Origin: Diaporthe sp. PMI_573
Taxonomy: Eukaryota > Ascomycota > Sordariomycetes > Diaporthales > Diaporthaceae
Direction: 5' to 3'
DNA: 64,000 nucleotides
Assembly (NCBI GenBank): GCA_021399435.1
Contig: JAJTUP010000001.1
Location: 744,001-808,000 of the forward strand
This document shows, in pieces, positions 1 through 12,789 of the stretch. Both the position numbers and the translations under genes were made by a program. The notes beneath the pieces are model-generated. The model searched no databases, had not been told where the DNA came from, and saw only the letters and a program-made list of their open reading frames with translations. Each line of letters begins with the position of its first letter. The stretch's first letter is position 1.

Positions 1-1
1 C

Positions 2-1645
<1,644 letters not shown>

Positions 1646-2621
1646 GTATGGGACGCGATTAGTTCTGCTGTGATGGAGTGAGAATATGCCAAGTTCCAAG
1701 ATGGTGTGGTTCAGGACCGGAATGATATAGAGTATGTACACTGCAAGTCACAACAACGTCGCTCCCCCAAATCTTCTTCGCCATGGCATCGCCCAAGACA
1801 ACGCACACGATGAAAATGACAGCAGCAAATCTCCAGCAAAGAGAGAATATCAGAAACCAAAAATTTTGCCCCGTGTAGACTCCCCGGAGAGAGTGGACAC
1901 ATGACAGGGGGCCCCGCGCCGTGCGATGGGGTGCCCCAGCCGTCACACGACTGGCGGACTTTTTGATCTCCCGTCGTGAGGCTATGTAAGTATGCAGAAG
2001 GAAGAGAGGGGATAGAAATTCCAGCCAAGAACTTTCTCCCCTCTTAACTTGGGCGTGAGCACTCGGAACGGCTCGAGTGAGGTGCCGTGTTTCTTTGTCC
2101 GCCTCTGCTCCTTCGGTCCCATGATGGCATCCGGAAGCCGGAAAAGTCGTCCGAGTCTGTCAGCAGCTGGTCAAAATAAAGGCGAGGAAACCCCAGGAGC
2201 CTTTGAGCCTCTGTATTACTATCGGATCTTCCTGAGGCGTAATTGGACCTGCGGTAGGGGAGACGCATTTGCCTGAATGTGTCATACTCGTGAGACAACC
2301 AAGCTCGGACGTCACGAGATTCAAGCAAGAGACGACTTTCGTTTGGAGAATCAAATGAAGTCAGGATATAGTATAATAGGAAGTAATGCTAGACAGGTAT
2401 CCAAAAACCCATAATGCTGGGAGACCAGCCTCATCGCATGCGGCCGTGGCCGGGCTGCAATAAAGCAACACAGGAAAAGAGAAACGGACATCATCCCCCC
2501 TCCTTCCCCCGAAAGAGTCAACAATTAGACATCCAAAAACATTACTCGCGGGTATAATTTCGTCAACGGCCTCATAAAGACAGGTATCTCCTAAACGTCT
2601 CGTCGTGCGCCCCGCAGCCCT
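1646..2621. other. Intergenic region, no gene seen
   Basis: About 1 kb between the 3' end of the oxidase gene and the 3' end of the C2-domain gene, which are convergent. It presumably holds both 3' UTRs. Only short ORFs without recognisable motifs occur here. Confidence 0.6.
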
Positions 2622-4492
2622 CTAGGCATCGGCGTGGTGCCCGGCGGCGTCCTTGCCAGGCTTCTTCCCGCCCAGGCTCAGAGATTTAAGCTTGTGCGGG
2701 TCCTCGACAATATCCCAAGCGGCCTCCTTCTTGCTCTTCCAGTGCTTGCGGCCCCCGTACTCTCCGTCGCTGTCCAGCCGGCTCTCGTCGCTGCTGCTGA
2801 TGCTGCTCGAGTCGGGGCTCCTGTTCTGCACCATATGGATACCGCCGCCCTCCTCCTTCCTGATTTTTCGCTGCTTCTCCTTGAGGTCTTGGCACTCCTG
2901 CTCCTCCCAGTGCATCACCACGACGCCGAGGCCGGGGAAGTTGCGTTCAAGGAATTGTTGGAGGAGAGGCAGGATGCTCTTGTCAGGGCGATATGTCCCG
3001 CTGTCGTTGTCGATGACAAGTTGGTAGTGCCGTGGGTCAGCTGGCGGTTGAGAATGTGGTGGGCCGCCGGGGAGATCTTGGGGCGGATGGGTGGGCTCGC
3101 CGGGGTCGACCTCGCCCTGGTGCTCAGGTGCGTCTGCTTTTGCGAGACGGCGAATGAAGAACTCGCCAGAGCAAGCGATGTAGACCGCCACGTCCGAGTG
3201 CATGGTATGCTTCGACAAGAAGTCGATCCCGAATTCCTTGCCCGTCTCGGTGAACCTCAGCAATCCGTCCAGGGTGAGCACATAGGTGAAGACACGGCCG
3301 CCCTCGTCGAAATGGGCCATGCGTAGGAATTGCAGAGAGGCTTCCTCGGTGCACGGCTGGAACTGACCCCACTGGGTCGACTGGCTGAAGCTGTAGATCC
3401 GGTTGTGTTGCTTGTGCAGGGCTTTGTGCAAGACCTTGCCGCGGAGGCCCGTAGCTGTGAACATGCTCCCGACCCACGAGCTGAACTCAACATAGCGGTG
3501 GTAGAGGTGTTCTGGCACGGGGCCTGATAGCTGGATCTCGTTCGCTTGGAAGCTGTGGTGGCAGTCAGCTTGCTGTGCAACCGGGTCAGAATTGGTAATG
3601 GCTGTGGTTAGACTTACTCATATTTCTGGATCTTCTTCTCCCCTGAGCTGGCATCATACTCAATTTCGTCCTGTGTCTCGTCCTTGTTAACCTTGATCCC
3701 CATCAACCTGCCCAGCAACGGACTGAAGTGCTTGAAAAATATCGATGGCCCGATGGTGTACATCTGGGAGCCCTTGACCCCACCCTCGGACGGTCCGAGG
3801 ACATCAATCTTCAAGTTGAGACGCCCGGTCATCCTTGTATCTTTGTCGGCAGCACTGGTAATTGCCTTGAAGAAATATGCGCGCTTGCTAGCCATGCGCT
3901 TCTTGATATCGAACCAGTGGCCTTCTGGACCCAGGCTCCAGCCCTCTACGATCGAATTGGTCTCGAAGGTGACATTGCCCAGGCGATCATCGTGGTCGGG
4001 ATAGTCCTCGTCGAACAGACGGCACTTGAGCTTGAAGCCGCTGGAGGGGACATTTGCGACAACCCATTCTTCCTCCCACACCGGCTCGCATGTCGTGTGG
4101 ATTGTCCTGGTCCTCCAGGTAAGTGCCGGGTCCTCCTTGTGCCTCTTTGGGATCGGGGAGGTCAGGGTAGCCTGGATATACGGGTCACACCTCTGGGTTG
4201 AGAGATCGGCGGCCGGCAGGTTCTCGGCGCGGTTGAAGGTGATCCTGATGGTCCAGCCGGAGGGGAAGTCGGGCAGAGGAGTAGGGTCATAACCTCCGGG
4301 CGGGTGGGCCATGTCCTTGAGCTCGTCCTTCTTACCGGTGACCTTGTGCTTCAGGCCATGGGCACCCTTGTCATGGTCGTCACCACCATCCGCGGGCGGT
4401 GGAGTTGGAGGAGCGGCCTGCGCATCGGGATTCTGCTGGCCAGTGCTGCCGTCCAGGGGGCCTGTAGCCTCAGCAGGGGCGGGACCAGACAT
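2622..4492 (-). CDS. C2-domain protein
   Basis: Two exons, 4492-3618 and 3552-2622, join through a 65-nt GTAAGT...CACAG intron to give 601 aa. The N-terminus is Pro/Ala-rich and probably disordered. A C2 domain begins near residue 80 (WTIRITFNRAENLP) and continues through SPxxKxRT-like and ...FDEDYPDHDDRLG segments; the acidic DEDYPDHDD stretch is the usual Ca2+/phospholipid-binding loop type. The C-terminal half (GQFQPCTEEASLQFLRMAHF, FTYVLTLDGLLRFTETGKEF) belongs to a conserved fungal region that follows this C2 domain. It ends in a Lys/Ser-rich tail. No signal peptide or membrane segment is seen, so a cytosolic protein docking on membranes is likely. The family call is firm; the biological role is unknown. 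Confidence 0.88.
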
Positions 4493-6184
4493 TGTTCGTC
4501 CCGCGACCTGAGATTGCAGTAAGGTTTAGTGTGGTGGACGAGAGATTATCGCCACGCCCTGTTCGTTTTCCCGGCGCTGTACTGTGCAGTACGGAGCACA
4601 ACAACCACCGCGCGGTGACGACAGCCGACAGTCAAACAAGCCTGTCGATAAGCCAGCGGAGGGGTGGAGAATCCCTGTGGTCGCGTTGGGGTACTGCTGT
4701 GTCGCTTGCAATGGCACAGTGTAGGGCCAAGACCTGTCAGTTGTCTTGGTACGAGAAGTGCTGTGCGTCGGTTGGATCGCCAAGGCCGGAAGATCGACGA
4801 CCTGCTGTCCTCTCTCGGACGCGACCTGATGCTTCTTTGTCGCTGTCAGCTACCGGAGCAAAGTGTCAAGAATATGCGGGCGCCCCGTCAGGAAGTTGTG
4901 TGCGTCCACCGAACGACTGGGAGACTGTCGAGTGGATCACGAGGAAGTCTTGGCGGTGAAGAACTGGTCCTGTTTGCTGGCTGGCTGTCGCGACCCTTGC
5001 TGCTTCAGCTGCTTTGGATTTCTGCGCCCGTTCTCGACGAAGAGGGTTGCAGTCGGTTACATTCAACTTTGCATCAGGACAACAGAAACGGCTCGAACGA
5101 GACAAACAACGGCAGATATTTCCAGATGAACCAGCGGGGTCAAGAGTTATATTGTACTTGTAGGTGGCATCGCGTATGGGGCAGCAGAATCAGAAAAAAT
5201 GAGTCAAGGTAGGTCGAGTTGGCTACCAAGTGGGTGTAGGGAGGGCTGTGCAACGGCCGACTTTTGATCTGGGCCTGTCAAGAAGCTGGCTGTGCTGGGA
5301 AGAAGCAGGGGCAGAGGGGCAGAGGGGCAGAAGGGCTTTGAATTCGGGCACAGTCGCGATATCCTGTGGTGCCGAACTCCGCCTGACGTCATTTGTCCCT
5401 GCCGGCCACCCGTTCCAACTAACATTTGCTAGCATGTGTCAGCTTCACATTAACAGCTGTCAGCGTCTGCAATCGCGGGGAGAAACGGCAGAGCCAGTCT
5501 AGTCTCGATTGGGCTCCCAATCCACATGAGACCTCATTGGGCAATATGGCATGATTTATTCCAATCCCTGCCAAAGAGTTGTCTTCATTCTATATTCACA
5601 CTAACATGGAAATATTAAGTACAAGTCGTGTCCCTGATGAACAGGGGCCAATTATATACCCGATGAGAAAGTCATTTCGACATAGTGGGCGGCTGCTTTC
5701 TTTATGAAGTCCTGGGTCACCCAACTGCTCCTCACGACGGGACAAGTACCAATAGCAATCCGGACTGGACTTTTACCGGACCGGGTTGCTGGACTTGTAT
5801 CACCACCCATCATGCCACCTGGGCAGGCTCCAAGAGTTTCAAGGAATCATCCAGAAGAACGACTCTTAAAAATTCCAGTAGTATACCAGTGTCATAAAAT
5901 TGGCACAGAGGGGCCATATTGTCGAGCCTGCTGAACTTCCCCAGTCTTTTCAACTTGAACGCGAGTGGTCTTTTCGACTAGAACACGACTTGAACACGCG
6001 ACTGCGGGGAGCTGGTGCGTTTGCAGGCTTTCGTGGAATACAGGCGCTTTTGTTGTTATTTGGCCACCTGGCAACGCGACCTTCGTGCCTCGACGAGCAA
6101 GGCCCCCGGGACAGTCAACACGCGAAAAGAACAACCTGCCAAAGACTATTCACTTTCGTTTGTCCTCTCTTGGGGCTTACAATA
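4493..6184. other. Intergenic region between divergent genes
   Basis: About 1.7 kb between the starts of the C2-domain gene (minus) and the F-box gene (plus), so it should hold both promoters. It contains a short G-rich tandem repeat at 5304-5335. The open frame running from 5900 into the F-box gene has no ATG before 6185 and its composition looks non-coding. Confidence 0.6.
5304..5335. repeat. Short tandem repeat, GGGGCAGA unit
   Basis: About three and a half tandem copies of an 8-nt GGGGCAGA-like unit in the upstream region of the F-box gene. It is a simple low-copy minisatellite. Confidence 0.75.
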
Positions 6185-7930
6185 ATGGCCCATCAATCAC
6201 TCCCGACTCCCTTCGCGGTGGGAATGCTTGCGCCGTGGAAGGAAGAGACAAACGATTCCAACATCCCCGCAATTCCCCCGGCATACATCCTACACTTACC
6301 CCGAGAGCTTTTGGGCAGGATCTTCAGCAAGTTGTCTCAAGGAGACTACAAGTCCCTGCGCGTGACCTGCGCCAAGTTCGAGGATATCCTCAACCCGATT
6401 GTTTTCCGGCGCGTACACCTCTCCAAGGCCAAGAAGGACCGAGCTGCTTTCTGGAGCGTCACGGGTACTCCGAAGCTCGCTGCCCACGTCAAGGAGTTGG
6501 TCTGGTTCGAGCTTGCGGAGGATGACACCGTCTTTTTCGAAACCGCGATGGATCCCATGCCACGCCTCCCACACGACGCGCTGCAGATCTCGATCGAGCA
6601 TGACAACACCTTTACCCTCACGGAGCTCGCAAATATGGCATCAACGTTGTTCTGGCTGCCGTCTGCCCCGAAACATGGTGAACAACTGGAGCATATGATC
6701 CAAGCGGAGCGGACGCGGGTCCTGAACGAGTGGTTCCCCCCTTTCTACCGCGCCCTGGAGTCCATGCCCAAGCTCGACACTTTCACTTCTCGGCCGATGC
6801 CTGCCCACCACGTCCTGTCATGGCCTGATTCTGAGTATCAGTTCGTGGCCTATCTTTTCCAAATGGACATCCGTAGCAACATACAGAGCTACCAGAGAAA
6901 CGACGGCTTCTTCAGCATCCTGTTGCCGGCCATGGCTCGTCTAGGAAGAACGATCAAGCACCTACATTGGGCTGACGAGGCCTACGGCAATTCCTCCAGT
7001 GCCATGCGCCTGAGGTACAGCCACCGTCTTTCGTTCAAAGACCTCACATCCATTGACTTGTGCCTGTGTCTCCCTCCCAATCCAGGCCTCCCCGTTCCCT
7101 GGAACAGCAGGCAGTGGGGAAAGCGGATCACATGTTGGAGCATCCTCGGCGAGTGCATCCACAGGGTCCGAACCCTTTCCGACATCAGCCTGTGTTTCGA
7201 GATGGCAGACCCAAAGGTCGGTGTGTCCGCGCTGGTCGACGCTCTGGACGAGGTCCTATTTGACGAGAAGGTCCGACTGCCTGGTCTCACGCGTCTCAGT
7301 CTCCGCGATGGCCCCGGCAAGCGCTTCACTCTGCTGGACACGCCCCTTGGCAAGTTCCTGGTGCGGTACGGTCCTCAGCTCCGCCATCTGAGCTTCCAAC
7401 GGTGGCCCGTCTATGGAAACCTGCTGTATCAGCTTTGGTCCGGTAAGCAGTGTAACTTGGATGGTATCAAGATTGACAATGGTGATTTCGAGACGGGAGA
7501 GGACATCCGCGAGTCTGATCTACTCGCCTTTCTGAACCGCGAGACCAACAACTGGCCGCTTCCAATCGAGAACAATGTCAGGTCGACTATTGGAACCAAC
7601 GACGAGAGCATGGAGACCCCTGGTGTCTGCCGCTGGGCGAATCCCAAGTTTGCTGACATCCCTGAGGGGATGGACTTCTGTGCTGCTCTCATGGGGGAAG
7701 CTGCACCATCTGATGGTGAAGACGACGAGGATGATGAATTTGAGCCCTCGGAATCGACGGATACCTCCGACTCTGACAGCGACTTCGATATGGATTCGGA
7801 GGACTTCGATATGGATTCGGAGTTTGATGCAGACGACGACATGGAGCCAGAGACTGAGTCCGGCAGCAACAATGATTCCTCCGAGGAAGCTGGCACAGGG
7901 CAGGAGGAGATCGATATGCTCTATGAGTGA
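6185..7930 (+). CDS. F-box protein with acidic tail
   Basis: Single-exon 581-aa protein. The start is the first in-frame ATG, at 6185; the open frame upstream lacks ATG. An F-box lies at about residues 35-75 (AYILHLPRELLGRIFSKLSQ, then YKSLRVTCAKFEDILNPIVF), the motif that recruits Skp1 for SCF ubiquitin ligase assembly. The middle part has Leu-rich stretches (HRLSFKDLTSIDLCLCL, GLTRLSLRDG, LRHLSFQRW), consistent with the degenerate leucine-rich substrate-binding region common in fungal F-box proteins. The last ~75 residues are strongly Asp/Glu/Ser-rich and include an exact 21-bp tandem duplication (7781-7801 and 7802-7822) encoding DFDMDSE twice. The substrate is unknown. Confidence 0.85.
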   Translation: MAHQSLPTPFAVGMLAPWKEETNDSNIPAIPPAYILHLPRELLGRIFSKLSQGDYKSLRVTCAKFEDILNPIVFRRVHLSKAKKDRAAFWSVTGTPKLAAHVKELVWFELAEDDTVFFETAMDPMPRLPHDALQISIEHDNTFTLTELANMASTLFWLPSAPKHGEQLEHMIQAERTRVLNEWFPPFYRALESMPKLDTFTSRPMPAHHVLSWPDSEYQFVAYLFQMDIRSNIQSYQRNDGFFSILLPAMARLGRTIKHLHWADEAYGNSSSAMRLRYSHRLSFKDLTSIDLCLCLPPNPGLPVPWNSRQWGKRITCWSILGECIHRVRTLSDISLCFEMADPKVGVSALVDALDEVLFDEKVRLPGLTRLSLRDGPGKRFTLLDTPLGKFLVRYGPQLRHLSFQRWPVYGNLLYQLWSGKQCNLDGIKIDNGDFETGEDIRESDLLAFLNRETNNWPLPIENNVRSTIGTNDESMETPGVCRWANPKFADIPEGMDFCAALMGEAAPSDGEDDEDDEFEPSESTDTSDSDSDFDMDSEDFDMDSEFDADDDMEPETESGSNNDSSEEAGTGQEEIDMLYE

Positions 7931-8317
7931 AGGTCAGGACCTAAGAAGGAAGATGGTCCGATCGTGGTTGAATGGACATCACCACGAGCTCGGAGTTTCT
8001 ATGTTCAATAACGAATATTTTATTGTACGACATGATCAGGGTATGGTCCCATAGTCTAGGTACATGCAAAGGGACGTTGCAGAACGAGTTCTGGGTAGGC
8101 TCGGCTGTGGAATGGGCTGATGGAACTTGGATCAATTCAAGATTGTTTTTCACTACCTAGGTACCTACCACAAAGCGTGCCACGTTTGTCATCGAAACGC
8201 GCCTCCATACTGAGAAATGAGGCACCCGAGGCGAGGCGGGGCATCGAGGCAGTTCGTAATGTGTCGGTAGGACTTCTCCGTACGTACGGTGGTGGTTTAA
8301 GTGGTGTGTATTGGGTA
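7931..8317. other. 3' flank of F-box gene up to transposon border
   Basis: A short non-coding stretch between the F-box stop codon and the TA target duplication of the DNA transposon. No gene is seen. Confidence 0.6.
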
Positions 8318-8520
8318 ACGTGGTTCACCAGTCAGCCGTCATTATCACATGCCCGCCACTTTTAACCAAATCTACCAACTTTAACCAACCCTAGCACCCA
8401 CCAAGGGCAAGCAAATAAGTAAAAGTTGGCACCAATTAGTACCAACTGGTCCCAATTACTTATTTTCAATTAATTCGGTCAATTTAGAGTTATTGGTAGT
8501 GCTGCAGTACCAGTCCGAAG
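8318..8520 (+). repeat. Left terminal inverted repeat of DNA transposon
   Basis: This ~200-bp segment is repeated in inverse orientation at about 16790-16995 with scattered, mostly transition-type differences. Shared blocks include the terminal ACGTGGTTCACCAGTCAGCC and internal AAGGGCAAGCAAATAAGTAA. Confidence 0.88.
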
Positions 8521-9661
8521 TAGACGACTTTTGGTAGGAAAATCAGCTTCCCTACCAAAATAGAGCATTTCAGCCATGCAGGATCAACCTCAATCTACAC
8601 CAGCCAGACCAACTATTTGGGCGGTCCGCCACAGACCGCTTCAAAATATACTATTATTTACTCGGAATCTAAATAACTAGCCTCTTCTACATCTTCCTCA
8701 CAAGTTCTCGCATTATGCCCAGTCTTGCCACAGTTACCACATCGTCATTTAGACAGTCCGCCGCAAACCACCTCATCAGCACCACCAGCCATTTCACCAG
8801 CTAGCCGCTTCCCCTTCTCTTTTTCTTCAATTATCACCTGGGATTCCTCAATACTAAGTACTCCTCTAAGCTACACTCGGCTCCGTTTAGCCCTCCAGCA
8901 TTTAGCAAGGCCAATATTAGCCTTCTCAAGAATACAGACCCGATCATTTAAAAGAGTAATCTCATACGCCATTACTTATACACCCTTTATAAACTTCTCA
9001 ACTACCTAGAGAATTAGTATAGAGGAGCTACCCTGATAGGTAGATATCCTACCCTTAATAAAACTTGATTACTAGACAGTCTAGCAGGTATTAGATAGTG
9101 TTTGTAATTCCCATTTAGATAGTAACACAGGGAGGGATTATACTAGAGTTTGTAGGCAGACATCCAGCTTAGAAATAACAGAATCTAGGTCCCATGGAGA
9201 AATACCAGCCCCTCTAAACCCAGCTTTCATATTTTCTTCCATAAAGACCTTGTTATAGGCTACCTTAAACACAAGAAAGAACTCAGATTTAGTAATGTAG
9301 TTAATAGATACCCAGATAAAGAGATTAATCTCATCACTATATACACACTTTAATAGTAAAAATAACGCAACATCTAATAGCTAAAGTAGATAAGATAAAT
9401 ATAGGGGCATGCTAACAGGGATAATATTATTATTCTTATAGTACTACTCAAATTCTACTAATATATAGCTTTCATATCTATCTAGGACAAGCATCTAGTA
9501 TTTACCCTTAGTCTACTTAATTATATACTTATTAAAGTACTAAATCCATTTAAGGCTAGTTATATTATCTATCTACCCATTTAGAGTAGGCTTAATGATC
9601 CAGCTTAATAAGAAGCCTAACTCTATTATCTAGTTAGCAAGGTAGTAGGCACCTTAGATAA

Positions 9662-10143
9662 TGTTAAAAACACCTAGATTAAGGGCAGAAGGCTAAGGGT
9701 AGAGGGACATAGTAAGGCTGTAGTCAAGATATTCTTCAACACCTCACAGAGAACAAATTCAAGGAAGGAGGAGGCAAGCTAGGTGTAGGAGGGAAAAAGT
9801 TGATCTGACTGAAGAACTAACTATCTATCTGAGAGGAAAAGGCTAGGTATATATACATAGAAGGTTCGGACCTTCGGAGAGGTATATTCCTCCGACGGAG
9901 AGAATAATGACTCGAGAAAAACAGGGGCTAGAAAGAGAAATGGGAAAGGGCGGAAGGAATAACTCCGATAAGAAGATTCTGCCAAGCTAGGCTAGCTGGT
10001 TTCTCCACTTATATCTAGAGGCTTGCATAGATAGCCTATTCTTTCTGAAGGAGGCGGATAGGGGCTGAGGGAGGCTGGAAGGGCTTGAAGGGGCTGAAGG
10101 AGGCTGAAGGGGTCTGGGGGTCTGAAGGAGGCTGTTTATAACA
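9662..10143 (-). repeat. LTR (3' LTR in the element's sense)
   Basis: 482 bp, TG...CA ends, reading as identical to 15527-16008. A purine-rich stretch (GGAAAGGAGGG in minus sense) lies just upstream and could serve as the polypurine tract. Confidence 0.95.
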
Positions 10144-10218
10144 GTAGGCCCTCCTTTCCAAAGCGAGTTCCACGAGCTGGTTTAAAACAAAAACAAGGAC
10201 AAATAAACAAATAAATAT

Positions 10219-11479
10219 CTAGGGCTGGTGAGGGTACCGGGCCAGGTACTTCGAATAGGCCTCGGTCTCAGAGATATTTTCCAAAGGTTCCCAGGTAGGT
10301 GTATCATAGCCTACCCAGCTGACTAAGAACTGGCGTTTCTTTCCTCTAATCCTAGAATCAAGAATTTCCTTTACCCAGAATTCCTCTTCCCCTTCAACCT
10401 CGATAGGGGGGGGTGGAGGAATAACTTGGTTAGGGAGAGGATCTTCGGCTAGGGGTTCAAGTAGAGAAACGTGAAAAACTGGGTGTATTTTCATACTAGG
10501 GGGAAGCTTGAGTTTATAGGCATAGGGAGAGATTTTCTGAGATATCTCGAAGGGCCCTAAGCGTTTAAAATCGAGCTTTTGAGAAGGCCTAGTAGTGCGA
10601 ATATGGCGGCGAAGTAGCCATACTCGAGAGCCCAGAGCAAAATTCGGAGCGGATCGTCGACTTTTATTTGCCTGCTCAGAATAGGCTTCCTGAGCCAGGC
10701 GGATTTCTAAACGGATAAAATTCTCGAGGTCTGAAAACAAAGAAGTAAATTCTTTTACTTCTTCTAGGGTCGAATCTAGGGCTGGAAGTAGGGAGTCAAA
10801 ACGAGGGTGAAAGCCGTAGTTGGCAAAAAAAGGCGAAATCTTGGTTGTCGAGGAAACAGAATTATTATAAGCAAATTCAGCCATAGAGAGCCAGTCTGCC
10901 CAGTCGTCTTGTTGATAGGATATATACCCTCGAAGGTATTGTTCCAATAGGGCATTAATAGCTTCTGTCTGGCCGTCAGACTGTGGGTGGTTTGCAGTAG
11001 AAAAATTCTGTTTAATTCCGAGTAACCCGCATAGGGCCTTGGAAAATTCGGAAATAAAAATAGAACCTCGATCAGAGACAAATTCAGAAGGAAGACCGTG
11101 AAGACGAAAGATATTATCTCTAAATAGTAGGGCCCAGCCCTTAGAATCCAGAGTGGTGTTGCAGGGCACAAAATGGCTCATTTTCGAGAGTCGGTCAACA
11201 AAAACGATAATGGCGTCGAAAGAATTTGAAAGGGGTAGGCCAGTAATTAGATCCATAGAAATAGAAGTCCAGCGTTTCTGGGGGATCTCCAGGGGTTTCA
11301 GAAAGCCAAAAGGGGGTAGTCGGGAGGGCTTAATTCTAGAACAAATGGAGCAATTTCGAATGTACTGCTGAATAGTCTTTCGAATAGAAGGCCACCAGAA
11401 ATCTCGAGTAATTAATTCGAAGGTAGAGGCAATGCCAGGGTGGCCAGCAGCTGGGTGGGAGTGTCGAGAAGAAATAACC
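10219..11479 (-). CDS. pol: Pol C-terminal part: integrase and chromodomain
   Basis: Open and apparently intact. It contains the HHCC zinc-binding region (HSHPAAGHPG ... CSICSRIK) and the catalytic core with Asp (FVDRLSKMSHF), Asp (VSDRGSIFISEF) and Glu (SDGQTEAINALLEQYL). The GPF/Y-type module follows (RLGPFEISQKISPYAYKLKL, HPVFHVSLLEP). A C-terminal chromodomain (EEEFWVKEILDSRI, FLVSWVGYDTPTWEP) should direct insertion to marked chromatin. It is translated from the gag-pol transcript and not as a separate gene; being downstream of the broken RT, it is probably not made in this copy. Confidence 0.88.
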
Positions 11480-12789
11480 TGTCTCCTTAGGTCGCCCTCT
11501 AGGTATATAAACTAGATTTCGAATAAGAAGGAGGCCGTTTTGAATAGAACAAGTAGCTAAATCTATAGCTAGGTGTCGAGGGGCTGAATTCGGAGGGTTT
11601 TTAAGTAGTGATTGAATTTCCTTAAAAAAGGGGTCTGAAGGAAGGGCTGAGCGAATAGTCGAAAGGTTAAAGGCAGATTCGAATTCCGAGAGAGTAGGGG
11701 CAGCTAAGGCAGCTATAGCTCTTGGATATACTATCTTTTTAGATGGTACAATAGTTTTTTCAGAGGCTATAGCCGCTATGCCTCCCTTTTGGTCTTGGGG
11801 TCTTCGAGTAAGGGCATCAGCTCGAGTATTTAACTCCCCTGGGCAAAAAGAAATAACAAAATTCATACCAGAGAGCTCATTAGCCCACCAGGCCTGTCGT
11901 CTATTCAAGACTTTTTTCGAAGTAAAGGCAGACAGATTTGAATGGTCTGTAAGAACCATAAGGGGTTTGGCAAGAGACTCAGTATATAAACTGGTATTCA
12001 GATAGGGCGTCTACAATAGCCAGCATCTCTTTATCCCCTATCCCATAGTTCTCTTCAGCTTAGGGTAAGCTTTCAGGATCTGTAGGCAATAGGGTGTAAG
12101 AGGTGCTTTCCATTATAGGGCACCTTTTGGGAAAAGATAGCCGAAATGACGTTATCTGAGGCGTCGGTTTCGAGAATAGAGTCAAGGGTAGGATCGAAAT
12201 GGCGAAGAATAGGTTCTGAAGTAAATAGCTCCTTCAGGGCTTCAAAGGCTTTTTGCTGGGGGGGGTCCCAAAAGAAGGGCTGGGATTTTCGAAGTAATAA
12301 AAACAAAGGTCGGCAGACGAGCAAATATTTTCGAATAAATCTTCGGTAGAAATTGGCGAATCCAAGGAATGACTGAAGTTCTTTAACTAAAGAAGGGGCC
12401 TTCCAGTCTCGAATAGTAGCCACCTTAGTCAAATCCATAGAAATCCCTTCCGGAGAGATAACAAAACCAAGGAAGGTGGTCGAAGTAGTGAAAAATTCAC
12501 ACTTTTCGCCTTTAATAAACAAGCCAGCCTCAGGCTAATTTCTCAAGGACGGCTCGAAGGTGCTGGGAGTGTTCCTTTTCTAAATTCGAGAAAATAAGGA
12601 TATCGTCTATATAGACGACCACAAAGATAGTCGAGAAATTCTCTCAAAACGTAATTAATGAAAGACTGAAAGACGGCTAGGGCATTAGTTAGCCCGAAGG
12701 GCATTACTGTATATTCAAAAAGGCCGTATCTAGTACAGAAGGCTGTAAGGGGTTCGTCGCCCTGGCGAATTCGAATCTGGTTGAAACCC
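11480..12789 (-). pseudogene. pol: Frameshifted RT-RNase H segment of pol
   Basis: Recognisable RT palm ([14 protein letters not shown], then [11 protein letters not shown]), connection (LGFVISPEGISMDLTKVATI) and RNase H pieces (DKEMLAIVDALSEYQF, VLTDHSNLSAFTSKK, GELNTRADALTRRP) lie in different minus frames. Codon starts run, modulo 3, through 0, 2, 1, 0, 2, 1, 0 from RT to integrase, i.e. six successive shifts each equal to one extra base. They lie near 12790, 12630, 12535, 12057, 11970 and 11510, and there is at least one in-frame stop near 12080. The region cannot be translated as one protein. Confidence 0.85.

Noticed and set aside
5900..6184. N-terminal extension of the F-box ORF
   Set aside because: The extended frame begins at TTG, has no ATG before 6185, and its residues show no conservation-like pattern.
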